Origin: Bolinopsis microptera
Taxonomy: Eukaryota; Ctenophora; Tentaculata; Lobata; Bolinopsidae
DNA length: 64,000 nucleotides
Reading direction: 5' to 3'
Assembly (NCBI RefSeq): GCF_026151205.1
Contig: NC_087080.1
Coordinates: 16,005,337 to 16,069,336 of the forward strand
A program made the translations under genes and the position numbers. Below are positions 9,440 to 20,756 of the stretch, one piece after another. The notes under the pieces were generated by a model. That model worked only from the letters and a program-made list of their open reading frames with translations. It had not been told where the DNA came from and ran no database searches. Each line of letters starts with the position of its first letter. Positions within the stretch are counted from its first letter, which is position 1.

Positions 9440-10620
9440 ACAATTATTACACTTATTTCAAGATATCTCAGCTTCTGATTGGAGCTAAGCGCTAATCTTG
9501 GGCATGAAAATGGTCAGAATCATCATATTGAGTGGGGTAGAGCATAGTTTTAAAGTCTTCAGACTTCAGGTTGTTGAGTTATTAGGTCAGATCCCATTTT
9601 TACGCTCTCGCGAGTAGCGATTGATGCACTTATTTCAAGATATCTCAGCTTCTGATTAGAGCTAAGCGCTCATCTTGGGCATTAAAACGGTCAGAATCAT
9701 CACATTGAGTGGAGTAGAGCATGGTTTTAAAGTCTTCAGACTTCAGGTTGTTGAGTTATTAGGTCAGATCCCATTTTTACGCTCTCGCGAGTAGCGATTG
9801 ATGCACTTATTTCAAGATATCTCAGCTTCTGATTGGAGCTAAGCGCTCATCTTGGGCTTTAAAACGGTCAGAATCATCACATTGAGTGGAGTAGAGCATG
9901 GTTTTAAAGTCTTCAGACTTCAGGTTGTTGAGTTATTAGGTCAGATCCCATTTTTACGCTCTCGCGAGTAGCGATTGATGCACTTATTTCAAGATATCTC
10001 AGCTTCTAATTGGATCTAAGCGCTCATATTGGGCATTAAAATGGTCAGAATCATCACAATGAGTGGGGTAGAGCATGGTTTTAAAGTCTTCAGACTTCAG
10101 GTTGTTGAGTTATTAGGTCAGATCCCATTTTTACGCTCTCGCGAGTAGCGATTGATGCACTTATTTCAAGATATCTCAGCTTCTGATTGGAGCTAAGCGC
10201 TCATCTTGGGCATTAAAATCAAAACTGGTCAATATCATCACATTGAGTGGGGTAGAGCATGGTTTTAAAGTCTTCAGACTTCAGGTTGTTGAATTATTAG
10301 GTTAAAACATATTTTTACGCTCTTGCGAGTAGCAATTGACACACTTATTACAAGATATCTCAGCTTCTGATTGTAGCTAAGCGCTTATCATGGGCATTAA
10401 AATGGTCAGAATGATCACAATGAGTGGGGTAGAGCATGGTTTTAAAGTCTTCAGACTTCAGGTTGTTGAATTATTAGGTTAAAACATATTTTTACGCTCT
10501 TGCGAGTAGCAATTGACACACTTATTACAAGATATCTCAGCTTCTGATTGAAGCTAAGCGCTTATCATGGGCATTAAAATGGTCAGAATGATCAAATTAA
10601 GTAGGGTAAAGCATGTTCCT
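9440..10620 (+). repeat. ~177-bp tandem repeat, left arm
   Basis: The landmark TTTCAAGATATCTCAGCTTCTGATT recurs at roughly 9463, 9640, 9817, 9992 and 10167, with diverged copies near 10350 and 10531. Units contain ACTTCAGGTTGTTGAGTTATTAGGT and the palindrome CTCTCGCGAG. The last two copies differ (CTCTTGCGAG), so outer and central copies have separate histories. Confidence 0.85.
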
Positions 10621-10699
10621 AGGGCTAGAGGTTTTAGTGAAATTTCACTGATATTTCTTGGCAAACAACTTTTTCCTGGCGATTAATTAAAGTTAATTT

Positions 10700-11600
10700 T
10701 ATAAATATTTTCACCATTGTAGTGACCATACTTGCGAGAGCATAAAAATAGGGTTTGACCTAATCATTTAATAACATAAAGTCTGAAGATTTTAAAACCG
10801 TGCTCGATGCTACTTAATCTGATCATTCTTACTATTTTAATGCCCATGATGAACGCTTATCAATATCTCCACTCAGAAGCTGAGATATCTTGAAATAAGT
10901 GCATCAATAAGTGCATAAAAAACAACACTTTTTTTACTTCGGACTTTCCAACAACCACATTGTTACACAAGTGTAACCAGCCAATTACAGAAAGCCGAAG
11001 GATTCAATTATACATTAGGCCAGTGACGGTTAAGGTAGTGTGTACCATACTTTCTTCGCCCGAGACTTTGCTGCAATGGGCAGCTCCTCATTTAACCCTC
11101 ACACCCGATTACTCGAGTATTCGGCTGAGTGGACTGGGGGGTTGCATAGACCACTCAGGGTCCTTAGCTGAGCGTCGACGACGATCACCCCACGGCTAGT
11201 GACAGAGTCGGGAATCGAACCTGGTACCTCGAGAAATGCCAGGCCGATTTACCAACTGAGCCACTAAGCCGTTCGACAACCTGAAGTCTGAAGACTTTAA
11301 AACCCATACTCTACCCCACTCATTGTGATGATTCTGACCGTTTTAATTCCCAAGATGAGCGCTTAGCTCCAATCAGAAGCTGAGATATCTTGAAATAAGT
11401 GCATCAATCGCTACTCGCGAGAGCGTAAAAATGGGATCTGACCCAATAACTCAACAACCTGAAGTCTGAAGACTTTAAAACCATGCTCTACCCCACTCAA
11501 TATGATGATTCTGACCATTTTCATGCCCAAGATTAGCGCTTAGCTCCAATCAGAAGCTGAGATATCTTGAAATAAGTGTAATAATTGTTACTCACGAGAC
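10700..11600 (-). repeat. ~177-bp repeat in inverted orientation, right arm
   Basis: Reverse-complement copies of the same unit (AATCAGAAGCTGAGATATCTTGAAATAAGTG at about 10875, 11374 and 11548). The arm is interrupted by a SINE-like insertion at about 10903-11275. Confidence 0.8.
10903..11275 (-). mobile_element. tRNA-derived SINE
   Basis: On the minus strand the head reads CGGCTTAGTGGCTCAGTTGG, containing a polymerase III A box (TGGCTCAGTTGG, 11252-11263), and 31 bases further a perfect B box GGTTCGATTCC (11211-11221). That spacing is tRNA-like, but the anticodon arm and acceptor do not fold as a functional tRNA and about 290 bp of unrelated body and an A-rich tail follow, as in a SINE. It interrupts a unit of the foldback element's right arm, so it is the youngest insertion here. 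Confidence 0.65.
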
Positions 11601-11926
11601 TGCTAAAATAGTAAAATCGGATTTTTGGCGATTTCTCAAAAACTAAGTCTCTTAGGCCTTAAGTATCTTCATAGCACTAATTAAAACATGCATCTTAGGC
11701 ACATTTTGATTCATAATTGAGGTCTGTATCTCAATCAGAAGCCGAGATAATTTATAGTGGGGGTGGCGATATGGGTGCGGTAAAAAAGGGCGTGATTCCG
11801 AGAAATGCCCCACCGGTGAAAAAGTGTACCCGAGTAATTAGTGTTATTTAGGGTCATATAAATCGGATTACATCGAGAAACTCCGCGGACGTCCCAATGT
11901 GTGCGGGACTTTTGCCAGTTACCCGA

Positions 11927-12874
11927 TTATATATTGTATAACATAAAGTTGGGCCATTCGTCTGCAATGCCCTCGTTTTGTTGATCAATGAGCATGTTTT
12001 TTATGCACCTTTTGTAGATGTTAAGGTTGAATAGACTTGGCAAGGAAATTGCTGCGACACTATATCTGTTTATTGCTAGTAGTGGACCTTTGTAGAATAC
12101 TGAATTATTGTAAGGGTATTTACCATATTCATCTGACCATGTAGTTGTAAGACTTGAATCCGGATTGGCGACGTTAAATATTGGTGCACTGTTAGGTATT
12201 GTTTTCTTTATAGAGGGAGGCACTAAACTTGGGAAGTTTTTCAGCTTATGTATAAAAACTAATGCGTTCTTTACGATGATACTATGAACTGTCAATATTT
12301 TGTGTACATAGAAACCAGACTTGGTACTTGCTGGTGGTGTACCATCTTTGTACCAGTAATTAACAAAACCTGGTAGTATTGCTCTAAGACCCATTTTTTG
12401 TTTTACAAATAGTGTTTCTATATGGGATTTTTTATATGGGATTTGGCAGCAAAACCCCAGACGAGGGAGCAGTAATTAAGGTGAGACTGCACAAAGCTGT
12501 GATATATTTGTAAACGTGCTTCCAGAGGCAAATAGAGGCAAATATTTTTTAAGTTTGTACATGACTCCAATGTATCTGGCCATTTTCATTTTCATGGCAG
12601 AAATATGTTGCGACCAGTTCAGTTTGTTATCTATTATAACTCCTAAGAAACGGGCTTCTGTTTTTCTTTCGATTGTGACACCAGAAATTACTACATCGCG
12701 ATAAATAAGGTTTCTTTGCCAAGAAAAGATCATATAATTCGTTTTTTTAAGATTTAGAGCTAATCCGTTGTTATCTACCCATTTTACTAAGACATCGCTA
12801 AGAATTTTGAGCTTATCATAAACCTCGTTTATATTTTCTCCTGTTAGGAAAATGTTTGCATCATCTGCGTACAT
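11927..12874 (-). pseudogene. 5'-truncated non-LTR retrotransposon reverse transcriptase
   Basis: The minus-strand frame starting at 12874 opens with the catalytic YADD motif of reverse transcriptase, followed by the helix and thumb blocks (NGLALNLKKTNYMIFS, ARFLGVIIDNKLNWSQHI) typical of CR1/Jockey-clade LINEs. A frame break near 12476-12400 separates it from a second frame to 11927 with the C-terminal part (HKILTVHSIIVKNALVFIHKL, NSVFYKGPLL). The N-terminal half of the RT and the endonuclease are missing; the break at 12875 coincides with the resumed tandem array, the usual result of incomplete reverse transcription. Its 3' end was probably split by the foldback element. Confidence 0.75.
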
Positions 12875-12876
12875 GA

Positions 12877-13690
12877 TGAAAGAAATAAAGATGAAGAAAG
12901 AGATAGAGAAGATAGGACGAAAGTGTCTAAAATCTTAAAACCAATCTTTTTATTTAGGTAATTTGATTCTCGATTTTTTTAGATCTTCGTTTTTTTAGTA
13001 CTAATTAAACTAACCAACTTAATTCCATTGTAGCTAATGATGTAATCTTACTAAGTAATAATTCATTATAATTTCCTATAGTTATGTCTAAGTACTCGGT
13101 GTTTAATGGGAAGGTTTTGTTTGCCGAATCGGTAAAGATATACCTGCATGAGAAGATCGTCATGGAGCCAAGTAGAAGGAGGCAACTAGTGTAACTTTGT
13201 CTGTAATTTTGTTACTAATTGCAACTTTATCTGTAATTCTTCATTAATAGTTAATACTTACACTGTTTCTAGGATGAGCTACAGTTGTTATATTATATAT
13301 AAAGAGACAAAGGATGAAGAGGGACAGCTGCTGAATGAAGAGCTTTGCAGGAGATGTCAAGAAGATGAAAGAGTTAGGAGAAGAGAAATAAAGATGAAGA
13401 AAGAGATAGAGAAGATAGGACGAAAGTGTCTAAAATCTTAAAATCCATCTTTTTATTTAGGTAATTTGATTCTCGATTTTTTTAGATCTTCGTTTTTTTA
13501 GTACTAATTAAACTAACCAACTTAATTCCATTGTAGCTAATGATGTAATCTTACTAAGTAATAATTCATTATAATTTCCTATAGTTATGTCCAATTACTA
13601 TAATGTGTTTAATGGGAAGGTTTTGTTTGCCGAATCGGTAAAGATATACCTGCATGAGAAGATCGTCATGGAGCCAAGTAGAAGGAGGTT
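12877..13690 (+). repeat. Tandem array, ~504-bp unit, right part
   Basis: The array resumes inside a unit at AGAAATAAAGATGAAGAAAG, continues with a full unit from about 13084 and ends within a third at about 13690 (GAGCCAAGTAGAAGGAGG). Homology to 7462-8661 is very high. Only AG seems shared at the two break points. Confidence 0.8.
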
Positions 13691-14288
13691 TGTTTTGTTG
13701 TGAAGCTACAGGTTTGATCGATTGAGGATCACTACCAGTTTTAGTTGTTATAATATATGTGTTAGAAGATTATTATTTGTTATATATATATGTGTTATAA
13801 GATTATTAATTGTTATATGTATATCGTAGCTAATGTTATAAGGTGAAGAAGAAGGAACAAGAGATCCCAAGGAGAAAGGAACAACAGAAGGTGTGTTGGA
13901 GCAGCAGTGTCCAAGTAGTAGGTGTACCTGAGAAGTCCTTTGTGGATAGTTCGGGAGAACACCGGTGTTTTTTATTATTGTAGTTGAGTGTGTGAAGGAG
14001 AGAAAAGTAGTAAGAAGTTGTAAGTTGTAAGCAGTAACGAAGATAGAAGAGTAACCTAGAAGTAGAAGAACCAAGGAAGTGTATTTTGTATATACATAGT
14101 TTTTAGTTATATATTTTAGGAAGTAAAGACTTTTAGTTCGGGTATTATTTAGTGATATTTTAGTGTAGTAGTTTTAGTGATATTTTATTTCACTAAACAT
14201 ACATGGGGATTAAAGATTGGTTCCCTAATGTGAACTTCTATAATTTCCCAGTTAGTTAGTTGTTATTATATACGCTAATGTAGCAGTG
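13691..14288. other. No identifiable gene
   Basis: AT-rich sequence with short runs such as TATATATATGTGTTATAAG. A minus-strand frame at 13748-14074 is compositionally biased (Ser, Thr, Leu) and not convincing. Confidence 0.35.
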
Positions 14289-14501
14289 CTTCAAGCTTGC
14301 ATGTTAATTACTTGATGACGTATATTGTGGATCATATCACTTATTTATTTATTTATTTCTCTATTGATGTATAGTCAAGACGTGAGTGATACTATCACTC
14401 AGTGATAGGGCTCTCATTGACAAATTTATGTTTAATCCTGTTTATCACTCCGGTTTAAACTTCTCAAAACTCAGCTCGCAGACAGCGTCGCTGATACTTC
14501 C
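14289..14501 (+). repeat. Dispersed duplicate, copy 1
   Basis: GCTTCAAGCTTGCATGTTAA through CAGACAGCGTCGCTGATACT is nearly identical to 15823-16013. A small insertion (ACTATCACTCAGTGAT) distinguishes this copy. In copy 2 the sequence runs into a LINE reverse-transcriptase frame, so this is probably a truncated piece of the same element. Confidence 0.75.
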
Positions 14502-15384
14502 AAGTAAAAGAAGGAACCACCAGGAGTGGAAACATACATGGGGATTAAAGATCCCGATGACAGGGTCATTAAAGCAGAACAGACATTTTGTAGAAACTCT
14601 AGGCATAACCTCAGGAGAGGACAAAGTAGGAGCAGTAGTTCTATTGTGTTCTGAATATTAATAGTAGTAATAATAGTACAATTTTAACTAGTATATGTAG
14701 TAGTAATAGATTGGCTTTTCAAAATTCCTGTTCAAATCCAAATACTCAATATTTCAATTTTGGAAATCCAAGTTCGCTAAATTTTCTAAATCCAGCATGT
14801 GAAAAGGATTTAATATCTTCTATACGCCTTAAAATCTTTAAGTTTCAATACAATTAAAACTGAAGAAGTTTTAGTTACTGCAGACCCTCTGTTTGGAATC
14901 AACTACTTAATAGTTGTGATAATCTAATTCAGTCGTGACGAATATAAGAAATAAGGAATAAAATGAGATTTACAAAAATAAATAAATGGAAGGTAGAACT
15001 AGAAAAGTTAAGTTAATAAGATAACTACAAAGCCGTATATCACTTCACCCTTGAAGTCGATAACTGAAGAGAAAACTTTGGTGGTGAGACCTATAGACCA
15101 CTGTATTTCAGATTGGACGAACACTACCGTAGTGCAGCTAACCCAACAAAAAGGTTCATGAAGATAAACCATAAGCGAAACATTACAAAAAATTCATCCT
15201 CAATACATAGGTTCTCCAAGATTAAAACTTCAAATCTTCGATAAAGGAACTTCACTTATTAACAGAACAATTAAAGAAGCCCGATTTTTAGTTAATATAA
15301 AAAACCAACACTTAATAACAAAACAGAGTTGAACAATCTAGCACTGATTTTAGTTGAATGACGTGTATAATGGCAGTTCAATAA

Positions 15385-15657
15385 ATGCACAGGGAGACTT
15401 TGATTGATTCAAAGGGATTAAATATTTGTTACGCTTTTTACGCTCTGCAAATAACCATTGTAATCGTGACGTGGTTACTACTTATTGTCGCTGGCTTGAC
15501 TATTATTGTTGCTGGAATATTTTCGTGCTATAAAGGAACAACAGGTTGTTACAGACTATCATCTGGATCGTCTGACTGTTGGAAAGACTCCTTCCAAGAA
15601 AAAGAGGTTCTCCAGATTCTGTACGACGTAATAATATTGAGTAACAATATTGAGTAA
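15385..15657 (+). CDS. Possible small membrane protein
   Basis: A 90-codon frame with a strongly hydrophobic segment at residues 20-48 (ITIVIVTWLLLIVAGL...) followed by a Cys-containing tail, which could be one membrane span. No family, splice site or homologous copy was seen, and the AT-rich composition makes chance hydrophobic frames common. From 14662 to 15384 I see no gene. Confidence 0.18.
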   Translation: MHRETLIDSKGLNICYAFYALQITIVIVTWLLLIVAGLTIIVAGIFSCYKGTTGCYRLSSGSSDCWKDSFQEKEVLQILYDVIILSNNIE

Positions 15658-15822
15658 TTTGTAATTTTCTGAATAATTATATTATTAATCGATTTAACAT
15701 GTTATTACCAACCAATATTACTCAATTGAAAACAGTACAATTTTAATAAAATTACAATATACAGGTGGTTCTACTAGGCTAACTGATTGGTTCCCTGAAC
15801 TTCTCTAATTTCCCACGGTGCT

Positions 15823-16425
15823 TCAAGCTTGCATGTTAATTACTTGATGACGTATATTGTGGATCATATCACTTATTTATTTATTTATTTCTCTATTGAT
15901 GTATAGTCAAGACGTGAGTGATAGGGCTCTCATTGACAAATTTATGTTTAATCCTGTTTATCACTCCGGTTTAAACTCCTCAAAACTCAGCTCGCAAACA
16001 GCGTCGCTGATACTATCAACAACACCGATGATTCACGCCGTATGTTTGAAGCTGTTAGACAATTATCAAATAAAAACAATAAATCAACATCAGTATTTGT
16101 ACATAATGAAGATAATCAGTTTGTAAATAGTAATGTTGATAAATGTAATATTGTCCGTGATTATTTTAAACAGCACTACACCAGCTCAGTCAACGAGCCA
16201 GGTATTGAGCCATTCATTGGACCACCTCAGCCTTTGACGAACCCCATCACAGTTGAAGAAGTTGAAATGGCTGCTAAGAAGCTCAAAAACAACAAAGCTC
16301 TGGGCCCAGACGGCATTTCAAATGAATTCCTAAAATTTGCCTCGCCTGCCTTTTATAGCACATTTGCAGAATTGATTAACCAGTCCTTTGAAAAGCATGA
16401 GCATGTCCCGTCCTTTTGTTTATAA
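15823..16425 (+). pseudogene. LINE reverse transcriptase, N-terminal part
   Basis: The first 190 bases duplicate 14289-14501. From about 16010 a frame reads the N-terminal fingers region of a LINE reverse transcriptase: MFEAVRQL, DYFKQHYTSS, then EEVEMAAKKLKNNKALGPDG, the motif-1 block with GPDGI common to non-LTR RTs. The frame stops at 16423 before the catalytic motifs. A C-terminal piece of apparently the same type lies at 16866, so the element has an internal deletion or replacement. Confidence 0.7.
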
Positions 16426-16859
16426 GTTCCAGTTTTTAGTTCAAGATCATCAAGTATTCACCTAACAGAAGCCTACAAGAAAGGGAGTTTGTAAGAGATA
16501 TTTTAGTTTGTCCTAAGAAGTTAATTTAATAGTTTAATCTAAAGAAAACTTTATTTACATTTAATTTAGTATAGTGATGGGATATATATAGTATCCAGTT
16601 AGAAATTCAGTAGTATAGAGTGAGTTGAGTCATTCAGTCATTCACTCACCCTACATAGTGTTTGAGTAACAAGAGAACCAAAGTAACACAAGTTTATCCA
16701 TTATTCATTGTATTACTAATAATTATCACTCCGGTCCCAAAGTCTGGCAGTATGTCACGTGACACTGGTAGACACGAGACCGTCAAAACAATAAATTCTC
16801 TGAGACCATTATTTTGTAAATTAACGGACAATAATTTCACATTGACATACTGAACAGTA

Positions 16860-17108
16860 AACAACGTGCGTTTGTCTTTTTCAAGAACGATTATTGTTCA
16901 GATTTATGAAGCCCTGGTAGTCGCAGTCTTAATTAACAATCGTAGCTGCTGGGCTGCATCAAGGCAGCTATTAAATAAACTTGATGTTTGTCACAGGCAA
17001 GACCTTAGGCATATCATAAGAATAAAATATCCTAACATTATCAGAAATTACACACTCTACAAGAAATGTGAAGTTAATGTTTTCCTTCTAAACAGTAGTC
17101 CTACCTAG
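16860..17108 (+). pseudogene. LINE C-terminal fragment
   Basis: The frame reads IYEALVVAVLINNRSCWA, LLNKLDVCHRQDLRHI and IKYPNIIRNYTLYKKC, the standard region after the RT thumb in endonuclease-reverse-transcriptase LINEs (IYxAxVxSxLLYNCxxW ... RxLRxIL ... LYxRC). It stops shortly after. Between 16425 and 16860 no RT catalytic motif is found. Confidence 0.65.
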
Positions 17109-17368
17109 TCTCTACTACCAGATATTATCCCTAAAATCATTATGTGACTGATAAACAGCGAAGCTCTCCAAAATCTCAAATGTGAAGTTGTTCCACCCAT
17201 AATTGTGCACAATCTACATCTCCTGTGTCAAATAGTCTGAACTAAAATAACCGAGGTATAGCTATATTGACTACTAACATTAACTACTAACAAAGGTATT
17301 CATAGGTATTCGTGGGCCAATAGTTGTGCAGGAGGTGCATTTTGCTCTCAACATCTGTGTTTTGGTGA

Positions 17369-18217
17369 CCCTCAGACCAAATCGAGCTAGGAGGGGGACT
17401 TCTTCGAGCTAGGAGGGGGACTTGGTCGAGCTAGAAGGGGGACTTGGTCGAGCTAGGAGGGGGACTTGGTCGAGCTAGGAGGGGGACTTGGTCGAGCTAG
17501 AGGGGGACTTGGTCGAGCTAGAGGGGGACGTGGTCGAGCTAGAGGGGGACTTGGTCGAGCTAGGAGGGGGACTTGGTCGAGCTAGAGGGGGACTTGGTTG
17601 AGCTAGAGGGGGACTTGGTCGAGCTAGGAGGGGGACTTGGTCGAGCTAGGAGGGGGACTTGGTCGAGCTAGAGGGGGACTTGGTCGAGCTAGAGGGGGAC
17701 TTGGCCGAGCTAGAGGGGGACTTGGTCGAGCTAGAGGGGGACTTGGTCGAGCTAGAGGGGGACTTGGTCGAGCTAGGAGGGGGACTTGGTCGAGCTAGAG
17801 GGGGACTTGGTCGAGCTAGGAGGGGGACTTGGTCGAGCTAGAGGGGGACTTGGTCGAGCTAGGAGGGGGACTTGGTCGAGCTAGAGGGGGACTTGGTCGA
17901 GCTTGGAGGGGGACTTGGTCAAGCTAGAGGGGGACTTGGTCGAGCTAGGAGGGGACTTGATCGAGCTAGAGGGGGACTTGGTCGAGCTAGAGGGGGACTT
18001 GGTCGAGCTTGGAGGGGGACTTGGTCGAGCTAGAGGGGGACTTGGTCGAGCTAGGAGGGGGACTTGGTCGAGCTAGAGGGGGACTTGGTCGAGCTAGAGG
18101 GGGACTTGGTCGAGCTAGAGGGGGACTTGGTCGAGCTAGGAGGGGGACTTGGTCGAGCTAGGAGGGGGACTTGGTCGAGCTAGAGGGGGACTTGGTCGAG
18201 CTAGAGGGGGACTTTGT
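17369..18217 (+). repeat. 21/22-bp minisatellite
   Basis: About 39 units of CGAGCTAGAGGGGGACTTGGT (21 bp) or CGAGCTAGGAGGGGGACTTGGT (22 bp) in irregular alternation. The extra G gives frame changes, so apparent repeat peptides (ELEGDLV) are accidental. The word CAAAGGTATTCAT flanks the array on both sides (about 17294 and 18218). Confidence 0.92.
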
Positions 18218-18501
18218 CAAAGGTATTCATGAGTATTGCAGATATCAGTGTGGAACAGGGAGAAAAGAAAATCGCGATTCTGTACATGCCGCGATTTCCT
18301 TTTGTCCAGCTGGTGTGCAATACGACAAAATCATCCAAAAAGATAGAAAATGTACTGATAATTTACAGTTATATGTCACGATCAATAACACCAGTGCTAT
18401 ACGAAAATCCTCAAACAGACTTGATGCAGAAAACGTTGGAAGAGCTGAAAAGCCGCGCGCAAACCGTTCACTATAAACGCATAGATGATTCCAAAACTAA
18501 A

Positions 18502-18504
<3 letters not shown>
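18214..18504 (+). CDS. Hypothetical protein fragment
   Basis: A 96-codon frame starting at the end of the minisatellite with well-mixed residues (ADISVEQGEKKIAILYMPRFPF ..., then LMQKTLEELKSRAQT). It reads like real protein, but I do not recognise it and no splice sites were assigned. It ends where tetranucleotide repeats begin. Confidence 0.25.
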
Positions 18505-18555
<51 letters not shown>

Positions 18556-18632
18556 GCTAACTGACTGACTGACTGACTGACTGACTAACTAAGTAAGTAA
18601 CTAACTAAGTAACTAAGTAAGTAACTAACCTC
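18502..18632 (+). repeat. Tetranucleotide repeats (AACT)n (GACT)n (AAGT)n
   Basis: CTAA repeats pass into CTGA repeats and then mixed CTAA/GTAA repeats, a microsatellite that has mutated in blocks. Confidence 0.9.
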
Positions 18633-18639
18633 AAGCTCG

Positions 18640-19655
18640 AGCTCCCAGGGTTCCTTACCGCCAGACAAATATCAAAACAATTTAAAGAGTTGGAATTTTA
18701 ACAAGCTGATTGGCAGATTGGGGGTGCAACGATTCAAACTGGTTTATTTGCTGGAGAGTTTCTGATAATCATGCTCAAAATATACGGAGTATGATGACTG
18801 TGACTTTGCGAAAAAACCTAGTATAAAACAAACTGTTTTCACTCTTTGCATAATGCATACCTATTAAGTCGTTGCACCCAATTTGAATAGATAATAATTA
18901 ATAAAAAATAATTAGCATGCTTTGAGCTCTAAAAGATATCTCGCCAAGAACAAACAAAATAAAATTCTATATTCTAGAAATAGAACAATATATCAAACTT
19001 ACATGCACCACCATATATGAAAGTTAACCTCAAGAAGTTATTTGAATCAGCTGCAGCAGTTGAGTTATGTTCATTCTTTTCCGGATCAATGTCTTCTGTC
19101 AGTGATTTCTTCAAACTATCTAGGGAAATAATTATGTAAACAATCTAGGATACTAAAATTTAGACGACAAGATATTGATGTTATTTCGTTAAAAACTATT
19201 TTACAGTTATAACTACTTTACAGACTAATTTTTTAATTAAATTCGTCGTCAAATTTTTAAAGTGGATCGGATCTTGATCGTTATAATTAAATTAACACTA
19301 TATCTGAATATGAGTATGGCGTAGAAATGACGATACGTGATTCAACTATTTACTTTTATTAGAAACTGCCATCATGGAGTGAAAGAAACATCAATGATGA
19401 TTAGTCACGTGATTATACTTATAGGACAGACGTATATTTTCAGTGTATAAATGCTTAAATTTATATGAACATAATTTGACTGAGGTCTGACGTTCCGAAT
19501 CAATTACTGAGGTAACTCTGACCTATGATTGTATTCGTGAAAGTTATTTTGGTGACCTGTCTCGATCGTGTTTTGTTCCAAAATTATGACTATAAACAAT
19601 ATTTTAAAACGTACAAAAACAATTGCATAGGAATTTTCAATTTCCATCCACATCT
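18640..19655. other. No identifiable gene
   Basis: AT-rich, only short frames. Nothing recognised before the MITE. Confidence 0.4.
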
Positions 19656-19661
19656 AATATA

Positions 19662-20557
19662 CAGGGTGTCCCAAAAAACACTACCCAGTGAGAAATCCTC
19701 CTAATTTCCTCAATTTTCCTTTAATGGTACTCATGTGTTTACCTAAAAGGGTTGGGAGATTTGTTTGTGACTTCTGAAAACTTAAGCAAACTTTTTAAGT
19801 CCTCATTTTAAAAATGTTAAAAATTGTCCGGAAAAGTCCTCAAATTATTGGCTCGTCCACCATTCGGAGCGCTGAGCCAAGAGGAAAAAAACGTTTGTCA
19901 TGAATTTAATTGCAAACTGTTCCTTTTTGTCTCATCTAACTCCCGAACACCACAGTTAATGCTAAAAGTCCCAAGAGGTGCTCACAAATGGTCATTTCCC
20001 AGCTGGCCTGAAACCCAAAAATGGACGATAGGCCGAATTTGCATAAATTATGCAATTTTTTATGCGAAAGTCGCTAATTTTCTAGCTTTAATGGTTGCAT
20101 ATGTTTCTTGGTAAGTGTACTGACAGATCAAGGTAGCCAAAAATTTTAAATAATATGAAAATAGGGCAAAATTACGCAGTTAAAGGTAAAAAAGGGTGTG
20201 GCCCGAAAATGCTCCCAAACCATGCTGGACCATATCAAAAACCTCCATTTCAGTTGAAGAATACTTTCCATTGTGTCTGTATATGCCTGGTCTACAACTT
20301 GGGGCAGTCAAAACTTTTCAAAACTAGGATTCCATCATGGACGAAAACTATCGCCCATTCTGGGATCACACCAAGATTTCTTAGCATATCTTTAACATCG
20401 AAAAAATGTTGCCCATCAAGTTCATATGAGACTCCCAATGGTCCTAAAAAAGTCTCCTAACCCTCTAGAAAATCTTACTAAGAGATCAAAACCAATGAGT
20501 TCAAACTGAGAACATTAGGAGGGTTTCTTATTGGGTAGTGTTTTTTGGGACACCCTG
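19662..20557. mobile_element. Non-autonomous TA-flanked DNA transposon (Tc1/mariner-type MITE)
   Basis: Ends are CAGGGTGTCCCAAAAAACAC... at 19662 and its reverse complement ending ...GACACCCTG at 20557. The inverted repeats run about 44 bp with roughly four mismatches. Both ends are flanked by TATA, consistent with a TA (or TATA) target duplication, as in Tc1/mariner-type elements. The 896-bp interior has no transposase-like frame. Confidence 0.85.
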
Positions 20558-20641
20558 TATATAGCCAAAGAAACTAAAAAGATGATATTCTTATAAAGTT
20601 AAAAGTAAAACAAAGATTGTTTGTAACCTTAAAATCGATCA

Positions 20642-20756
20642 GAGGTGAGTTAAAGGTCGCCCTACCCGTGCTCCAAAACGTCGTACTCCAGAATCTCGTG
20701 CCCCATGGCAGAGCCAATCTGCTGATCGTGTCCAGAGTATTCGTGACAAGTACTAA
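20642..20756 (+). CDS. Possible basic C-terminal exon
   Basis: One frame reads KGRPTRAPKRRTPESRAPW... and ends IRDKY then TAA at about 20756. The composition (Arg, Pro, Ser) is more protein-like than its surroundings. An in-frame TGA lies directly upstream, so it would need a nearby acceptor. No family recognised. The rest of 20560-21520 shows nothing. Confidence 0.18.

Larger units (their letters stand above)
9101..11929. mobile_element. Foldback-type element with tandemly repeated inverted arms
   Basis: The ends are inverted copies: TAATCGGGTAACTGG at 9101 and CCAGTTACCCGATTA ending at 11929. Inversion continues inward for several hundred bases (CACACATTGGGACGTCCGCGGA, the TTTTTCACCGGTGGGGCATT block, GATACAGACCTCAATTATGA). 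Both arms then run into the same ~177-bp tandem repeat, about seven units on the left and about three, in opposite orientation, on the right. No transposase frame is visible, so it is non-autonomous. A possible target duplication is only TAT/TA. Its position beside a truncated LINE suggests insertion into it. Confidence 0.8.

Noticed and set aside
11205-11275. A functional tRNA gene
   Set aside because: A and B boxes are present but no good anticodon stem or acceptor stem can be formed, and a long non-tRNA body follows, so a SINE is the better reading.
17659-17841. Repeat protein ELEGDLV
   Set aside because: It results from 21-bp minisatellite units and is broken wherever a 22-bp unit occurs.
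19824-20460. Transposase frames inside the TA-flanked MITE
   Set aside because: Two frames of about 100 codons show no DDE/D motif or helix-turn-helix pattern, and they are interrupted.
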